Source: Strongylocentrotus droebachiensis (lineage: Eukaryota; Echinodermata; Echinoidea; Camarodonta; Strongylocentrotidae). From it: 64,000 bases of DNA. This document shows, in pieces, positions 1 to 13,211 of the stretch (its first letter is position 1; each line of letters opens with the position of its first letter). The position numbers were made by a program, and so were the translations under genes. The notes under the pieces are model-generated. The model did not search any database, had not been told where the DNA came from, and worked only from the letters and a program-made list of their open reading frames with translations. The stretch covers positions 51,119 to 115,118 of the forward strand of contig JAVYIG010006597.1 in the NCBI GenBank assembly GCA_035222895.1, in the 5' to 3' direction.

Positions 1-183
1 TATTTCCTTCCCTTTCATGTGTTCCCCCAGATAACATTGAATTCTCGTATTGATGCACTTGGAATACTGCGTCAGTGTTTAATCCAAAATCATTTTTTTG
101 TTAGGTGTTACACAAAAATTCCCCCAGAAAGATTTGAAAATGAGTTCACATCAGTCTGCAATTAACTGCAGTCACTCATCGCC

Positions 184-330
184 CTACGGAACCCACTTTT
201 CTCTTCCGAAGAGAGCAATATCCGACACGCCATTTTCTAAACCCAAATCAACGGGGCTCAAATATAATCCATTGCCACAGCTCAGTGCCATTTCTAAGAT
301 CATGGCCAACAGAAGCAGAACAGCAACCAT
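184..330 (-). CDS. Small hydrophobic reading frame, possible exon or relic
   Basis: On the minus strand an ATG at 330 opens 48 codons ending in TAG. It starts MVAVLLLLAMILEMALSCG, a transmembrane-length hydrophobic run, and continues with a polar stretch. The frame is open upstream of the ATG as well (WRKSVNIS). The hydrophobic run followed by SCG loosely recalls the first helix of SLC10-type (bile-acid symporter family) carriers, but the downstream part does not fit without a frameshift. It could be a decayed exon of a gene running off the left edge or chance. I do not assign a function. Confidence 0.2.
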   Translation of the reverse strand: MVAVLLLLAMILEMALSCGNGLYLSPVDLGLENGVSDIALFGREKWVP

Positions 331-3300
331 GCTAATGTTCACGCTTTTCCTCCAAATCCACGGAGATAACGATTTATTTTGGGAAGAAGGGAGGGGAGAT
401 ATCTTGGTGACAAGCTGCCCCCCTGGGGGCGATACCCTTACCCCGGTTAAGTTCCGAAAATCGCAGAAAATGGGGCAAATGCAGCACTATGACATGGCAG
501 TATCATATGGTTTCGTTTGTCTTTTTTTCAGGTTTTGAATCATTTTGATGAATTGATTTGGAAAGTCATGGTCAATGAAAGAAATTAACGAAAATGTCAC
601 GGCGGAAAAGAGATTCATCTGTTACTTCCTTTACATTTCCCCGTATGTGTGAGGGTAGAGCTAGTTAGCTTTGTCAGAATTATATAAATGAAATAAAATG
701 AAATTCCTCATGTCTTCTGAAACTGTTTCTATGTACGACAGCAAATAGTGTATAATATAAGAACTCAATTATTACGAGCCATGTCTTGACATTATGGTAC
801 TGTCTTCTTTTATAATAAGTCGACATTAAGTTCACTTTGATTTTTTGTCCCTTCTAATTTCAGTACCAAACACATGCGAGTAAATTTCTCTCATGTTATT
901 ATGCTACCATTATACACAAATACACTACAGATTTGTCCTGATAATATGAAATAATTGTTTTGAAACACTAAAAAAGCAAAATGTGTTTAAATTAATTTCG
1001 CCCTATTGTTTTCCATTGTTCCAGAAACAAAGAGTACGAGATACACACCATGAGTCTTTTTTTAATTAACATTTTAGGAGAAATATTGCACTCAAAAATT
1101 GTTCTTTCTGTCACCTATACAAGCACAACCAATCTTGAGTCAAACAGTGTCAATTAGGTGCGAAGGGATCTGTCGTGTTTGCAGTGCTAATGAGGTACTG
1201 ACAATCACGAACACATTATACTGTCAATCTCAATGCTAGGTGTTTATACAGTAGGCATCGCTGTGTTTGTTACCTTAACAAATTGCTCATTTGATGACAT
1301 CATTCGCTATCAACATGGCATGTAGGAATAACAACGTCCGAACGTCTGAATGTCAAACGTAATCTGCTTAAAGAGTGAACTCACACATTTTGTTTTTTAA
1401 ACACTGATAAAGAACGAAAACATTAAATAACCTCCTTAGGCAAATACAATCTCAATGCATTACTATGCACTTTAATGCAGTATAATCGAATATTTACTGT
1501 CCTAAGTGAAATATGGCCAAGGCCTACATATTTAGATTGTTATTGATGTCATTTCCTCAATTAATGGAAGAGGCCTTGTACTGCATGCGCCTATTATGGA
1601 GAACAACCTCTGGCTACAAAAATGGTTAAGAAAATAATAATTGTGTTCAAAAAATAAAATGAATGACATATCCTTTCAGTCAGTATAATTTAAGTGGCCT
1701 ATATCCCATGAACTATCCATGCTCCCTCCAAAACACACTCACCCGAAAAGCTGGCGATCGCTGCATCATGTACAATGTTTGATCGCACAACCTTTTGCGC
1801 TGGTGTTATAGAAAAGGCGCCAGATAATGTCCCAACCTCATCGAGTTAACTGTCGAGTTAACTGTCAAGTAAATCCCAACAATCGAGTGGATTCAAACAT
1901 ATTACTACGATGATCGAGAGGAACATGTTTGTTCCTTCATGTCAATGACCTCCCTGTGTGGGTGTGTAAAACGTTTTATTGAATCAATATGCAGGCTTTG
2001 ACATGAATAGCCTCTTTCACTACAAACCACGTGTCTCTTAAATGTAATAAAATGCCATGTTCTAGTTCAGACCTCGACTTGACATCTTCCAACTTCCACA
2101 GTCTCGATCTGGTTTGACATTTGTTAGTAGGCTACTGACATCTGGCAGGTAGGTTCACATTGGGAGTAGGATACAATTACACTATTTTCCCACCCGTGAA
2201 ATGGTAATAAATTGAATTTAAAGTGAATCTATTTATACGTTCCAGTGACATAGACCACTGCTAAGTCTTGTTTCATAAAGAATTACGCGTAATGGGATGA
2301 TGTATGTCGCAATAGTCAGACTTTCGTCTTGTGTGAGAAGACTGTACAACAGCTTGATACCATACCATAGTGCGTCGGAATGGATCTTCGGAGCATCAGA
2401 TGCTATGAAAGCAATGAATGAAATGTTATTATATGAATTTAATTTCTCCTTGTTTGTTATTCTTGCTTTTAGCTTTGAACAAATATTGTTAAAGATTTTC
2501 CGTACCTTTATGTCATCATATAATGATAAATCAATTAGTTCGACCCATTCGAACTACAATGGGGTTAACAAGAAAATACATGTATTCATCTCACATCAAA
2601 CATCAAACCAAAAGTTAACATAAATTTCTATATACAAAATGACTTCAATTCCTATGATATTATTTCACTTCCAGTATAGTTATCTTTCGAACCTTTTCCT
2701 CCTCTTAATAAACTAACTGTATCACAACACAATCACTACCTGCATGATATGAAAACACTTCTTTGTAATCACCATGACGTACAGGCCTTCAACCAACTGA
2801 CCGATATCTTGAATATATTATCCATTCATCTCATGATGTTCACCACGTTACCCTTAACATGAGACCAGATTGGCTCATTTTTACCATCACGTGACCAAGC
2901 AATGGCGTCAACAGACTGGTATCATACTTGAGTAGAAACCACATTCACAATCAGAAAAGGCAATGCGTTTCTAACCAGACACTCAAAGAGCATTGCCATT
3001 ATAGTTCCCTGGTATACAAGCCATGATGGAATAGCTCTACTGTTCCTCTCTTTGAAGCAGATAGACGGTCTAATCGTGTGTACTGAATGACTATCATGTT
3101 TTATCAACATACTTTTATTTTGATTCTGCCCAGTAGCCTAGGCCAAGGCGCCTCCTAAAAGTACAAACCATTCGCATATCATATGAAGTATTTGATGTTT
3201 ATTTAGAATCGAATTACTCGGGAATTCACAATAATAAGAATGGAACTATCTAAACAACAGAGTGACAAAAGTCGAGAAAAGTAATCCTTCCAGGTTACTG

Positions 3301-5050
3301 GTGAAATTACAAAATGTAATTAGATCGAAAGTGTGGAATGTAAATTTCATGTTTGATGAAAGCCTCTGACATAATACATGTACTCTATAACAGGTTTTTA
3401 AAGAATCATTATTTGAACACATTTGAACATTATCAATGACTTAGCATATTGATATACATACATACTCTTTCTCTCTTCGTGTTGCTGGTAGTATACAAAC
3501 AACGTTATAATTTAGTTTTAGCCTAACTATATATATCATAATTCACGACTGATGAGGTTAATATATTAAATTGCGTACATTACAAAGTTCAAACATTTTC
3601 CAAATCTTTCATAAAATGTCAGTCATTCAGTGCCAAAGCAAATGACGAGCCAAAAAAATATTCACATGTAATCACCCGATGAACTAATACGTGAGATTCT
3701 CTTTCCTCTCCTCGGCGAATAAGGTATTCCGCTTTGTCTGTTATTCTCTAAACTCTAAAGTATAGACGTTGGGTCCTATCGCCTTTTCGGATCCAATTTG
3801 AGATTTTTCAAATACGTTCTAAACATAAGGGCAGGTGTGTTGATGTGTCTCCTGGGTGTCTTCCTAGAAGCTCAATTAGCATATAAGTTGTATACCTGTC
3901 TGGTTTCCTTTATGATAATATGCTTCCTATAGGATGTTTTTATTGAAGCTCATGTGGGTGCCATTTCCTGATAATTCTCATTCTCATCCGTCTATTTATG
4001 CACGTCAATGGTTCATAAAAACGGGGAAATACTCCAAACACACCCATGAAAATGCATGTCCCATAAAAGTGCTTTATTCCATCCACCTGTTGCAAAGTTT
4101 GTTTCAATAGCTGGAATTTCTCGATTCCGGTGAAATTCACAACAAATAAAACTAGATTTTGAGGGTTGTTGTGATTAAATTGTGATTAAGTGGATAATCT
4201 GTTTATGTTATTTCTTTCTACCAATGAATATATAAACCAAGTAGATGTTGAACTATTTTTGTCATCCGTACGAAGGAAATTGTGTGAATCTAAATTTAGT
4301 TTGATCGACAGCCCATAGAGATGTATATTTTGACCCCCTGTAAATTCCATCATGTCGCTTCATTTCAACAAGAATATTATGGCATTGGACAAAAATTATG
4401 GCTCTAAAATACAGGGCAGAAAATACAAATAGGTTGAAAACATCAAAATAAGAAGAAGAAAAAACAATCTAAAATCTTTATAGTCTCTCTCTCTCTCTCT
4501 CTCTCCTTCTCTTCCTCTCACTTTTCTTCTCCATCATCACCACAATGCTCTTCTTCACTTTCTATTGGTAATAATTTTTTTGTTTATGTATATGTTTTTA
4601 CAACACCGGTGACATTGCCGTAAATTACCTGTATGCAGTCTGTCATATTTTATTGTAAAGGAATGAGTCTATATTTCAGACTTAATATGCCATAATAAAT
4701 ATGTCATTTTAACATCAACACAGATCAATTCAAACGCAAGGTTGACTACATCACTATTTAGTTAACATTTTATTCTGATAGGTTGTCTGGCGCCCTAGAT
4801 TCATTAAAAAATGTCACAAGTAATAAATGTTGCACTGTCATATTGAACTTCAGACTGCTAATAATAATACAAAAATAAAAATTAAAAAGTTTTGATTGAA
4901 CGGAAGCTACAAATCAATACATACTGACACTCTTTTATAGAATGTTACAGCAAGGTTTTAACCATGAATTTTTTTAAATGATATAAGTATATATGTTAAC
5001 CTCACAAGAGGAATTGCACAAGTTTTTAATGGCAGATAAAGTGATTCCGT
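331..5050. other. Gene-poor stretch
   Basis: AT-rich, with stops in all frames at short intervals. No exon with recognisable domain, no RNA gene and no inverted-repeat element was detected. The only simple repeat of note is (TC)n at 4484-4503. The 108-codon ATG frame at 2297-2623 has no recognisable motif and composition like its surroundings. Confidence 0.5.
4484..4503. repeat. (TC)n microsatellite
   Basis: About ten perfect TC units, followed by a further C/T-rich stretch to about 4530. Confidence 0.9.
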
Positions 5051-5390
5051 CAATAATAATAATATTATGATAATATGGATTTAAATAGCGCTTAATACAA
5101 AATAATGTCCTTAGACGCTTTACAGCTACATCCCGGTCATCAGTTTCAATCGAACACAATGCGCATCATATCCACTCCCTGAGGATTATTCCTACCTTAT
5201 GGTCACCGTAAGGGCATAAATTATGACAATTACTAACACAAAGTTTTCGTCGTCCTACCAGGTCCCCATTTCTCTCCTGGGTACGAAGTATCAAATGTAG
5301 AATTAATGCCTAACCAAAGGAATTTAACGAACCCATGACCTTTGCATTTCAAAGAAAGTGCTTAAATCACTCGACTACGACACCTCTACC
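5051..5390 (-). repeat. tRNA-Ser-like SINE
   Basis: Read on the minus strand, the element begins with a tRNA-like head. GTCGTAGTCGAGTGATTTAA (box A, about 5358-5381) resembles the 5' half of tRNA-Ser, TTTGAAA sits where the anticodon loop would be, and GGTTCGTTAAATTCC (5319-5333) is a degenerate box B. A unique body follows, including TGTAAAGCG and AAGCGCTATTTAAAT, and the copy ends in an (ATT)n tail near 5051. Head, body and short A/T-rich tail are the layout of a tRNA-derived SINE. The degenerate box B suggests an old copy. Confidence 0.55.
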
Positions 5391-5522
5391 GGGGACAGTG
5401 TGATTTCATAGTATTTTACAGGAACACAGGTCTAAAAGAAAATCTCTGACAAGCAAAAAATTAAAAGTTCTTACACTAAATACAGAGCATTTACCGTTAA
5501 AAAAAAAAATCGCTGATACCCA

Positions 5523-5565
5523 CCCCCCCCCCCCCCCCCCCATACACACACACACACATACACAA
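5523..5565. repeat. C19 tract followed by (CA)n
   Basis: Nineteen consecutive C residues (5523-5541) run into an ACACAC tract. The long minus-strand frame across it (Gly-rich then Val-Cys) is an artefact of the repeats. Confidence 0.9.
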
Positions 5566-8500
5566 AAATAAAAGAATAGATGCCCGTATAAAACGCCGCA
5601 CATGAGGAGCATTATAACTTTCAGTGTATGGATCCTTCTCCAAGCATAAATGCGGATGTATATCCTAAATCTGACAACACACTGAATATCAAGCCCTCAT
5701 CATCCCGATCGAGGTGACATTTTTACCATCACATGTCACGTGACACTCGACAATGATATATACTGTCTTGATTTATGACTGCGGTCGCGCAGCGGTCATG
5801 TAACATTTAAATAGGCGCGACAAGATATTATGTCTTTCTTCATCCACATGATTCACATCACTTGATATCAATATGATATGAATTATGAAATAAAGAGCGT
5901 GTTTTATGAACAACTGTTTTCATTTCATGTAAAGTTGCTTCGTGAAACAATGCTCATGAAGTATGTTTAGATAAATGTAACTTGTTAATTTTTTACAATC
6001 TTTGGCTAGGGTCCATTTAAGTCAAAGATTCTTACGTACATGTCCCCCCACGGTATACGCTTTAATATTTTACTAATTAGACAAAATTAAGCATTCCACA
6101 TATTCAAAATATTAACCTAGGTTCGGTAAGCAACGTAGACTTCTATCAATTAAACTCCGTCAATTTATTGCATTCCATTATTATAATGTGTGGGTTGGTG
6201 CGATATGTTTTTGAATGGAAACCAAATTACAAGCAGTCAAATTGCACTACAGACTGAATTATGTCAAAAGAAAGAAGGTGTAACCTTAATAACAAGAACA
6301 CTAATAAAACTGTACGGTCATTGTACACGGCGAATACGTGAAGAAATTCTTTCCGATTGTTACACAAAGAGAGAATGTTATCAAAACATTTGTTTTGATA
6401 GCTGGAATGCTGTTAAAAGTCACATTCATTATTGATTGAATGTGCCTTTTTAAATGCCGAAACGACATAGTTTGAATATAATAAAGTTCATAGAATGATT
6501 CTAACATTATTTATCATTATTGCATATGTCATCGTAGACATCTTGAAAACCAGGAGGCACAGGCAATGATAGATTTCTGACTTTGCCCTTCTTAGATTTC
6601 GTGTCAAATGTTACGAAAGGCCATACAGCGTGACGATGTAATAACAACAAGGGATTGTGCTCGTTAGCAGAGTTATTCCAACAGACTTGTCGGTGTACGG
6701 GACTGATGAGATGTTGCTAAATGAAGTAACATACCAACATTTTAATGTTCTTGCATTCACAGCTAATTTTGTGTTCTTGCTTTAGTCAATATCTTAATTT
6801 GAAATGCCATGCAAATGGGGTACAATTTTGTACTGACGATGAAAATAATGTACCATGCCCGATAACATGACTTCTATAGAAATAAGGGGAGTTCGGGAAG
6901 TCAAATGAAGTGGTAAGTTTGAATGTAAATTCTTGTTTTAGACCCATTGAATATACTTGACCTAATTATATAAGACGTCTTTTTATAGCTACAGCTTAAT
7001 TTAGGCAAATCCATTTATAAGATGTTAAATAATACGTACTTCTAAAAACTTAAAAACAAATTGATCTTCACATCTAAAATGACGCATTCCTTTGTTATGT
7101 CTTCTTTCGTAAAAGATTCTTATTTTCCAGGAATATTCACAGGATATGTTTTTTCTTCGTAACCATACTGTTAATAATTATACTTTGAGCTAGCTTTGCT
7201 TCACGTGTCAATAGAAATGAGGACAGTCCGAGTTCTATAAAGAACAAATCTAATCAGTTCTCGTGTCATTCAGAAAATATTATGAATGATTCATAAGAAT
7301 GCCTCGCATGGGATTGATTTAAGGGGGAGTCGTATAAGTGGTTACCGCCCCTCCTCTTGCCTCCATGCCGGAAGATACCAAGTCACATTATCAAGGACTT
7401 CTTAGTACACGCGAGGCCGGCGCTCGTCTGACTCCCACATCATGTTCTAATCATCTCTCATTAATCACTGTCATTAGTAATTCATTACAGCCTGGAATTA
7501 TAATCCAAACATTAATATGACTAGTGATGTAGAAGTCAACACTATGACGGACTAAACATATTTAGGAGCTGTAACAGCATAGTTATACTCGTCATACTCA
7601 CAACATCAAATGGGGGGGGGGGGTCGATTCAATAACAGTATTCTTCGCCCGAAGAAAACCTTTGACTCGAAAACCTTTGAAACGTTGATATTTTGATATA
7701 AAAGCAAATTACATCTTCGTTAATAATTTGCGCAATATCAACCGTTCCAGTTAAATTTAATTATCATGCTACCCGTTGAACTTTTAAAAAAAAATCGACA
7801 TAACTGTTGTACAATTTGAGCGACAGCGGTGGGATTTGGGGTATGATATCTGTCCTTTCTTACATGTTAGCCAAGACCTTTTACCATGCGCAAAGAATTT
7901 ACCAGGTTATTACAAATGTCACGCCCTCCAAACATGTATATGTACACGCCATGATCAGTTACAGCAAGATTACAGTATGTTCGAAATGTTCCCATGGTAG
8001 CCTTGACTCAAATAATGCATCCATATATCCATCAGGCGTAGCGATTAAAACATATGAGCGGTGTTTGGGTAATTGATAACAAGTGAGCTTTGCTGATGAC
8101 ATGTATATGATAATAAAGCATGGGTGGCAGGATGTCATTGTTGTATGTTTGCTGGTTGCATGTCTATCTCTGTCTCACTAGAGGCATTTACGTGCAGGAG
8201 CTAGAGAGTGGAGGCATGCCGCGCACCATCTGTGCCTTATTTAAAAGATGCGCACCTTAATTAAAGGGGTGCTTAACCACCTATCATAGAGAGGAAATCT
8301 TTAAATATCTTCCGTTATAAAATGGTCTTGAATGGGTACTGACACGACATCGACAAATGAGTCTACGCTAAAACTCTCCTGATTCCTGAGGTATGACACG
8401 ATGTACTGGCTTTTAAAACGGGCAATTGCAATGTAAAACTATCTTTATCAACCAAACTAACTGATAGGGGAAAACAACGTCATTTATACAGTACATAAGT

Positions 8501-11500
8501 CCTATTGATGCACCACTGTGTGATCCGGCACAAAAGTGAAATGCGAGGATGAGAGTGCAACTTTATTTTCGATGATTTCAATTAAAGATCTTCTCGATAT
8601 CTTCGTCACGGTGTAATCAAACAAGGAACCACAATCATGATATGATTCTTGACGGATACGATGAGTGAGTTCTGCTCCTCGGATCAACTTATGAATCTGT
8701 AATGGGTTATTTTTGCACTTCCTTTCTAAGAGCAAACACCCTTAAATACCTGTTCTTTAAAATTACTTCAGTTTATGAACACATGTTATTTACAAAATAT
8801 AACAATTATAAAAAACTACCACATTTCAAGTTACCAATTGCGCCATCACCCCTTTACCCTCCTGGAATGTTGCCATCCCGGTTCTTCTCCTCCTAGCTCC
8901 TTACTGACTGGGATTAAAATTGGACTTGATGTTACCTTTCTGGTGGGCCTTTCATAGCTGGTGAACCCTGATCTCTAGCAATCACAAGATTTATCTTCAC
9001 TAGTGATTGAAAGCTCCAAACTGTGGTAGGAAACCCAACCCGTGTAACTGATCGGACATCATGAGTGAAACGCTCATCTAATACCATACTACAGCTCAGA
9101 ATAAAATGTAACTTTCCATTTCTTTTCTAAGTACCCAGTTCCTCGCCAGCCAACATATTTACAATCGCAAACTATTGTTATATCATCCTCCTTTGCAGAT
9201 TGGGTGACATTGTTAGGGGGACAAAAAGTCACTAAATGGTCGCTATCAATCGGTTCGTGACTCGTGCTGGTATTTTGAGGTACAAAATCGTTTTTAATAG
9301 AGCCATTTGGGGCAATGAGATATAGGCAATAAATTCTTGCTAGTGGTTAGGTTATACCCCGCTGTCAAATTCAAATTAATAGTATTAATATATAAAAGAT
9401 TGAGAAGACCAACCATTAGAGTTAAACGGACATAGTCCTCGAAGCAAGGAATTCAGAGATTCGTTTAATGGAATGGTTGCTATAATATATACATTGGGAA
9501 GGCTTGGAGGCACACAGTAAGTGGTCTAGAAAGATATGGAATGTTTATACCACAGCTTATAGTGATACCCAGAAATTTCATCTCGTCGAAATCAGTATTT
9601 TTATTCTTAGATTTCGAAAAGTCGTGTCGGTATTCCATGAATACTTTTGAAGCTAGCTTACTCTAACAGCCTACAATCATCAGCATATGTCTTTGGGTAA
9701 TGCTTGGACCATGCCCTATCGATTTGTTGAGGACAATCACCGGGCTCTTGTGCCATTTATCGTCTTCCATTATCTCTTCGATGATTCTTGACATGATCTT
9801 CAATAATTTCAAGCGTGTGTGTTAAGACGCATAAAGAAGGGAGATTGGTGCTAGATGGCATCTTATGTCCCCCCTCTCAGGCCCCAATTTGTTTTGGGGG
9901 GAGCGAGGGAGAGGCGCCGGGGGGGGGGGGGGTAGACGAAGAAATGTCATACAAGTTCTCTCGCATGATACCACTACAGCACACGTGTAGAATGACACTC
10001 CCCGTAACGTAAATCATAGGCACTACAAATATTTCCCGTTGATTGTTTGGATTAGTCTGAAAACAGGAACATGTTCACTGTTTTTACATTTCCACAATGG
10101 GACTGAGTTTCCCTCAAACTTTTAAAACGTCTCTTCACCGTTAAAAGGCATTAGGCAACACTCTGTCTTTTAAAATATTGCTTATCACCTGATTATTATG
10201 ACAGGAATGACTCACAATGAAAAAATATTTACAATTGCGTTTTCATATATAAACCATTTTCTACTCGGGAAGGGTATGTGGTCTCTGAAAGATGGTTTAG
10301 AGATTAGTGCTCTGATCTGAAGTGGATTATTAAAGGTCATAACGACTGAATTGTGATCATACCGGGCTGTCTAACATTATCTGTGGTCTGACAATTATTG
10401 TCGAAGAATTTCCTTTAAGAGGTACCCTGGCGATTTATAATACATTTTGCTCCGCTTTTACAAATTGACTTGGTACACATAACTCTGTTAAAGCCTAGGT
10501 TTGTACAGTAAGTGTCGTGTCTACACAGGGGCTCGCGAGCCCCCCAGTATCTTAATAAGATCCCATTGTTTGGATCTAATATTTAGACTTTGCCTTAAGG
10601 AAGCTGACAATCAAAATTTTGACAGTTCATGGCGTGAGAAAAAATACAACACCGTGTCTTGACTGTGTCTTGATACATCATGTAGACGCTGAACGAAGCA
10701 CGAGTGTCGATTCGATAACGAAAACAGCGATATTTCACCCATTCAAAGTTGTGTAGCTCATGGGGTATTGATCCATTCTACAAAACACAGCCCCAGGTTT
10801 GAAATTCAAAATTGTTCGTCATTATATAGTAAAATATTTATAAACGCCTTGAAGATTTTCTATTCATTGATAGAAAAAAAACACTTCATGCATCCGACCG
10901 ATGTATTTGTAGTTTTGTACGTATTTTTTCTCACAGATCTTGTATCAAGGCATTAATCACAAGCCTTCCCCCTTTATAAAAATCTTAATCCTATATGTGC
11001 TTCTGTTCAAATTGTGTGGACATTTATTAGAACTTTAGCCCTCTTGTCTTAACTTGCATCATGGCCACCTCTTTCTGTGCAATACTCCTCTTTTACCACA
11101 AATATCTGGCATTGGGTTTTTACTTTAGTTTAGGTACATGTACATGTATGTCCAAACATTATTAGTTGACCTCTTCCCTGGTGACTCCTTGTAAGCGAAA
11201 TTTGTTAAGGGTAAAGTTGAAGAAACAGCGACTCCTTTTATTAATTTTCTGCTGATGGCGGTTCAGTCATGAAGTTTATCGACTTAGAGGGGCTTCAATA
11301 CATGTTAGTTTTTGCATATCTCTGTGTCAGGTATCATAATTTTTATGATTTGATGTCTAGGTCAAGTACAGTCAGAATTACATGGTATAACATGATTTCA
11401 TATTTTCTTGTTAAACTTGCATTTCTATTAATATCGCATTGATGTTTATCACAAATTGTTTCTAAATATGATAAAAACAACACCATCACTATCATCTTAC

Positions 11501-11529
11501 ACTCAAACTATTGCACTTTTTATCGTTAA
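5566..11529. other. Gene-poor stretch
   Basis: No recognisable coding exon or RNA gene. It includes G-tracts at 7612-7623 and 9919-9932. ORFs near 6190, 7807 and 9815 lack family motifs and sit in sequence with no codon-like composition. Confidence 0.5.
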
Positions 11530-11928
11530 AAGGCCCACTCTACTTCATCAATAATCCGCCGGACCTTTAAGTTTTACTTTGATGTTGATACCGTCCTCGG
11601 TCTAGTAGCTAAGACATTGAAGACACCGCCATCAATTCCACTCATAAATGACAAGTTCATCCTCGCTATCAAGGACACTCTGACGACTGGGGCATGTGAC
11701 AGTTCCACTGCCAGATCCCCCACCAATTAGCACCAGTCCATCATGGTGAGAGGGGTATGCACGCCTGAAATGCACCCATGGTACGCCAAAACTGTACGTC
11801 TCGACTGCGCGGACTACAAGACATTGGTTGTGGGGACGGATCCAGTGGCGTCTTTTCTATCGCGTATCATGTGCATCTACCATAAGCCATTAGATAGGCG
11901 TTTAACAGCTTGTATAGCTGGAGAGTAA
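11530..11928 (+). other. GC-richer, coding-like island; identity unknown
   Basis: A 66-codon frame without ATG is open from 11530 to a TAG at 11728-11730 and includes FKFYFDVDTVLGLVAKTLKT. It is followed in another frame by a 61-codon ATG frame (11743-11928). Composition is clearly GC-richer than the flanks, and codon choice is protein-like. The part at about 11595-11650 also resembles tRNA boxes (GGTCTAGTAGCTAAGAC and TCAATTCC), so a SINE or retroelement fragment is as likely as a gene relic. It lies immediately left of the transposon at 11997. Confidence 0.25.
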
Positions 11929-11996
11929 TGGGAGACCTTTGGGGAGAAATATCACGGCCATGACATCGGCATGAATCCTAACGTGAGCCGAGTCCA

Positions 11997-13211
11997 TAGG
12001 CGCATTTATACTGTCAAATACCTCATTTTGAAAAGTCGCGATGTTTCGCGCACCCGTTTACACTTGTGCGGAAACATCACCGACTGAAAAGCTCAGTGAT
12101 GTTTTGGCGTGTTTCAGTTGGTAATGCGCATGCGCGACACTCCGATGCAAACACTTTCCTCTTTCTATCTTTCCTTGTTATTCTTTGTTTTTCCTTCTAT
12201 CACCTTCTCTTATGTTATTCTTTATCACTTCCTTCTATCACTTTATCTTTCTGTGTTTCCTTATGTTATTCTGCCTTCCTTCATTTTATCACCTTCTCTT
12301 ATGTTATTCTTTGTTTTTTAATCATTCTATCACTTTCTCTTTCTGTCTTTCCTTATGTTATTCTTGTTTCTTCCTTTTGTATCACCTTCTCTTATGTTAT
12401 TCTTGTTTTTTCATTCTATCACTTCCTCTTTCTGTGTTTCCTTATGTTATTCTTTGTTTCTTCCTTCTATCACCTTCTCTTATGTTGTTCTTTGTTTTTT
12501 ATCATTCTATCACTCCCTCTTTCTGTGTTTCCTTATGTTATTCTTTGTTTCTTCCTTCTATCACCTTATCTGTTATATGTTATTATCTGTTTTTTTAATC
12601 ATTCTATCACTCCCTCTTTCTGTCTTTCCTTATGTTATTCCTTATGTTATTCTTTGTTTCTTCCTTCTATCACTTTCTCTTTCTGTCTTTCCTTATGTTG
12701 TTCCTTATGTTATTATTTGTTTCTTCCTTCCGTCACATTCTCTTATGTTATTCTTTGTTTTTTTTATCATTCTATCACTCCCTCTTTCTGTGTTTCCTTA
12801 TTTTATTCTTTGTTTCTTCCTTCTATCACCTTCTCTTATGTTATTCTTTGTTTTTTATCATTCTATCACTCCCTCTTTCTGTGTTTCCTTATGTTATTCT
12901 TTGTTTCTTCCTTCTATCACCTTCTCTTATGTTATTCTTTGTATATATCGTTCTATCATTTTCTTTAAGGACGACATCTAGCTCCGCTCCTGAAGTTACG
13001 TCACCTAACATCGCGATGTTACAACCGCGAGCGTTTATACTTGCCAAACACGCCAAAACACGCCAAAACACGCCGAAAGATCACACTTCGATTTGGAATG
13101 TTTTGGAATTGGCATTTCTGCCGGTAATGCGTAGTTGCCCTTGGTAACATCGCGGCCAGGCTCCGGTTTGGCATTTTTTGGCGTGTTTGGATGACAGTGT
13201 AAATGCCCCTA
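11997..13211. mobile_element. Non-autonomous DNA transposon carrying a minisatellite
   Basis: Terminal inverted repeats of 20 bp (11997-12016 and 13192-13211) match at 18 of 20 positions: TAGGCGCATTTATACTGTCA against TAGGGGCATTTACACTGTCA. TTTTGGCGTGTTT recurs as a subterminal motif near both ends in mirror orientation, three times on the right (about 13045-13075). A target duplication of TA is possible but not clear, so the superfamily is undetermined. The interior (about 12150-12955) is a T-rich tandem repeat with no transposase. Confidence 0.6.
12150..12955 (+). repeat. T/C-rich minisatellite, ~91-bp higher-order unit
   Basis: About nine imperfect copies of a ~91-bp unit, itself made of two ~45-bp halves, built on CTTCTATCACCTTCTC, TTATGTTATTCTTTG and CTTTCTGTGTTTCCTTATG. 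For example, CTTCCTTCTA recurs at 12460 and 12551. All plus-strand frames are largely open because T/C-rich DNA lacks stop codons, giving spurious Leu/Phe/Ser/Tyr-rich ORFs up to 300 codons. Confidence 0.85.

Noticed and set aside
11595..11650. tRNA gene on the plus strand
   Set aside because: Box A-like and partial box B-like sequences occur, but no acceptor stem or complete T arm can be formed.
12066..12968. 300-codon plus-strand ORF rich in Leu, Phe, Ser and Tyr, looking like a membrane protein
   Set aside because: It is wholly within the T/C-rich minisatellite; all three plus frames are open for the same reason, and the ~91-bp period is not a multiple of three.
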